Of a stretch of DNA of 5,464 bases, positions 3,768 to 5,464 are shown piece after piece. How positions within the stretch are numbered: position 1 is the stretch's first letter; every line of letters begins with the position of its first letter. The position numbers were made by a program, and so were the translations under genes. Under the pieces are notes generated by a model, which did no database searches, was not told where the DNA came from, and saw only the letters and a list, made by a program, of their open reading frames with translations. Location: NCBI GenBank assembly GCA_002762705.1, contig PCVE01000074.1:1-5464 (forward strand). Reading direction: 5' to 3'. The DNA is from Candidatus Woesearchaeota archaeon CG11_big_fil_rev_8_21_14_0_20_43_8 (lineage in GTDB: Archaea; Nanobdellota; Nanobdellia; Woesearchaeales; CG08-08-20-14).

Positions 3768-5464
3768 TCACTTTCCGTCATTTATCTTCTTTAGTATCTT
3801 CTCTTTGCCTTTCCAGTAGAGTGCTTCTTTCAGAACATCTGCAAGTGTCTCTACAGGCACTATGGTTATCAAAGCAAGCTTCTTCTTGTCAATTATGATA
3901 TCCTGCATGTTTGATTTTGGCACGATGACTTTCTTCATGCCTGCTTCGATGGCTGCTTCGACTTTTGAAGACACGCCGCCGACCGGTAGAACTTCTCCTC
4001 TTACTGAAAGGCTTCCCGTCATTGCGCAATCCTGCTTGACTGGGATGTTCTGGAGGGCTGATACCACTGATGTGGCGACTGCAATACTTGCAGAATCTCC
4101 CTCGACGCCTTCATGGGTCTGCAGAAACTGGACATAGATATCTTTTGTCCCTTTTATGTCTTGGCCAAAATATCTCTTGACGATAGCAGATACATTGACT
4201 ATCGCTTCTTTTGCGATCTCACCGAGCTTCCCAGTAGCGATTATGTTCGTCTCTTTTCCGCCGATGGTTATCTCTGATTCTATAGGGAGTATTATACCTG
4301 AATATGATGATCCACCGCCTATTACGGCAAGCCCGTTCACACGTCCCACTGCTCTTCCTGTAGTGACGATTATGTCATATTCTTTCTTTCTTTCAGTATA
4401 TTTATCCGCGATCTGTTTCTCAAGAGTACGTGCAACAGTAAGAGCTTTCTCTACATGGCTTGCTTCTACGAGTTTCGCTTTCTCTTCGATCGCGATATCT
4501 CCTGCCGCACGGATTATCCCGCCAAGCTCTCTGAACCTGAGTGTTAGATGACCTTTTCTGTTCGCCCGTTTCCTTGCTATGGTTATTATCTCCTGGACAG
4601 CATCATTGTTGAAATGTGGTATTTTCTCATCTTTGTTGACTTCCTGAGCGACAAAGATCGCTATCTTGTTCCGATTTTCTTCAGTGTCTTTGATAGTATC
4701 ATTCATAAATATTTCATACCCATATCCGGATATTCTTGATCTCAAAGCAGGATGCATGTGTTTCAAAGTCTCAAGATTGCCAGCCATTACCATTACAAAA
4801 TCACATGGAGCAGGTTCAGTACGGACCATAGCTCCCGCGCTTCGTTCGCTCTGGCCAGTTATAGCATATTTCTTCTCTTGAAGTGCAGTCAGAAGTTCCT
4901 GCTGTGTCGCTGGTTTCAATGTAGATATCTCATCTATGAAAAGGACTCCTTTGTGTGTTTTATGTATCATGCCTGCGATGACTCGTTCATGTGCTGGTGT
5001 CCCAAGTCCACCGCTTTGGAATGGATCATGGAGCACGTCGCCAAGAAGCGCGCCAGCATGCGAACCAGTAACATCAAAGAAAGGTGCGGTCTTTCTGCCA
5101 AAATTATCGACGATAACTTTTGGTACGAGGGCTTTTTGTCCCATCTTCTTGTTGAGGTTCAGGAACATCATGAATCCGACGATGAATACCATTCCTGTGA
5201 CCATGGATGCCGCAAAGATTATATCTGATATCTCTCCTTTCCGCCAGAAATAATATGGCAGGAATGTCGCGATAAGGACTATTATAAAGATGAGGATATT
5301 TTGGTTCTTGAATGACACCTGGCTTGACATCTTTGCCTTGGTCACGATCTCGCGGCCTTTTCCGGCAGGAAATGTCTGGATCTTTGGCTGGTTCTCATCA
5401 TGCGGATTTGGAAAAGCGATGACATCGACAAGCTTCTCTTTTGAGAGCAGCTCTGCAAGTGCAA
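3768..5464 (-). CDS. lonB: Archaeal membrane-anchored ATP-dependent Lon protease LonB, 5' end outside window
   Basis: The frame stays open to the right edge, giving 564 C-terminal residues; the missing part should carry the Walker A motif. The GTG at 5345-5343 is an internal valine codon: the 39 residues before it (with FPNP-x-DEN and AGKGREIV) match the conserved LonB region ahead of the membrane insert. In order (numbered from that GTG) come two membrane helices (about 15-34 and 39-64) inserted between Walker A and Walker B as in archaeal LonB, then Walker B GVLFIDE (133-139), sensor-1 region VMAGN (186-190), arginine-finger region HPALRSR (198-204), sensor-2 region LRFRELGG (269-276), and the protease domain. 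The Ser-Lys dyad is Ser418 in EGDSAS (codon 4094-4092) and Lys461 in GGVSSK (codon 3965-3963), so the enzyme looks active. LonB degrades misfolded and regulatory proteins at the inner face of the membrane. Its promoter is outside the window. Confidence 0.96.
   Translation of the reverse strand, partial: ALAELLSKEKLVDVIAFPNPHDENQPKIQTFPAGKGREIVTKAKMSSQVSFKNQNILIFIIVLIATFLPYYFWRKGEISDIIFAASMVTGMVFIVGFMMFLNLNKKMGQKALVPKVIVDNFGRKTAPFFDVTGSHAGALLGDVLHDPFQSGGLGTPAHERVIAGMIHKTHKGVLFIDEISTLKPATQQELLTALQEKKYAITGQSERSAGAMVRTEPAPCDFVMVMAGNLETLKHMHPALRSRISGYGYEIFMNDTIKDTEENRNKIAIFVAQEVNKDEKIPHFNNDAVQEIITIARKRANRKGHLTLRFRELGGIIRAAGDIAIEEKAKLVEASHVEKALTVARTLEKQIADKYTERKKEYDIIVTTGRAVGRVNGLAVIGGGSSYSGIILPIESEITIGGKETNIIATGKLGEIAKEAIVNVSAIVKRYFGQDIKGTKDIYVQFLQTHEGVEGDSASIAVATSVVSALQNIPVKQDCAMTGSLSVRGEVLPVGGVSSKVEAAIEAGMKKVIVPKSNMQDIIIDKKKLALITIVPVETLADVLKEALYWKGKEKILKKINDGK

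Noticed and set aside
4156..4551. Open + strand frame of 131 codons opposite lonB
   Set aside because: Antisense to the conserved protease and sensor-2 regions of LonB, with no Shine-Dalgarno or promoter; composition is that of a complementary-strand shadow.
4752..5228. Open + strand frame of 158 codons opposite lonB
   Set aside because: It lies wholly antisense to a highly conserved LonB region, lacks a ribosome binding site, and its product shows no motif. It is a shadow of lonB codon structure.
5343..5345. GTG as the lonB start codon
   Set aside because: The frame is open upstream to the window edge and encodes conserved LonB sequence there. A start here would also remove the Walker A part of the ATPase.
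1..5464. CRISPR array, tRNA, rRNA or transposase
   Set aside because: No regularly spaced long direct repeats, no cloverleaf-like sequence in the gaps, no rRNA-like stretch and no transposase motifs were seen on either strand.

Overview
This window comes from an archaeal chromosome. Three independent signs support this. The ribosomal proteins eL34 and eL14 occur only in archaea and eukaryotes. The protease is the membrane-anchored archaeal LonB type. The promoters are TATA/BRE-like boxes about 25 bp upstream of the inferred transcription starts, and three genes carry GGTGATC-type Shine-Dalgarno sequences. The small, scattered gene clusters and the Cys-rich repeat membrane protein would fit a DPANN-type lineage such as Woesearchaeota or a relative. 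That placement is inference and cannot be proven from this window.

Layout, left to right. Positions 1-133 are non-coding, with an AT-rich hairpin at the left edge and a TATA box (106-113) placed for leaderless transcription. A + strand gene (134-1489) encodes an unrecognised protein: five predicted membrane helices, then an extracytoplasmic domain of 11 regularly spaced cysteine pairs. A promoter, a short leader and the ATGA-overlapping ribosomal genes eL34 (1571-1852) and eL14 (1849-2187) follow. The next gap (2188-2418) holds two T-tract terminator candidates, three TGAGTC-type repeats, a bulged hairpin, a perfect 14-bp palindrome and the TATA box and Shine-Dalgarno of the next gene. That gene (2419-3519, +) is a PfkA-family phosphofructokinase whose key residues point to pyrophosphate rather than ATP as phosphoryl donor. 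A second gap (3520-3767) carries two more TGAGTC repeats and separates it from a convergent, 5'-truncated lonB (3768-5464, -), which runs off the right edge.

The genes do not form one pathway. The ribosomal pair is a remnant of the larger archaeal ribosomal/cmk cluster, the phosphofructokinase is a sugar-metabolism gene with its own promoter, and LonB is the housekeeping membrane protease. The items most worth a second look are the Cys-pair repeat protein, the palindrome abutting the phosphofructokinase promoter, and the active-site and Cys-cluster oddities of that enzyme.
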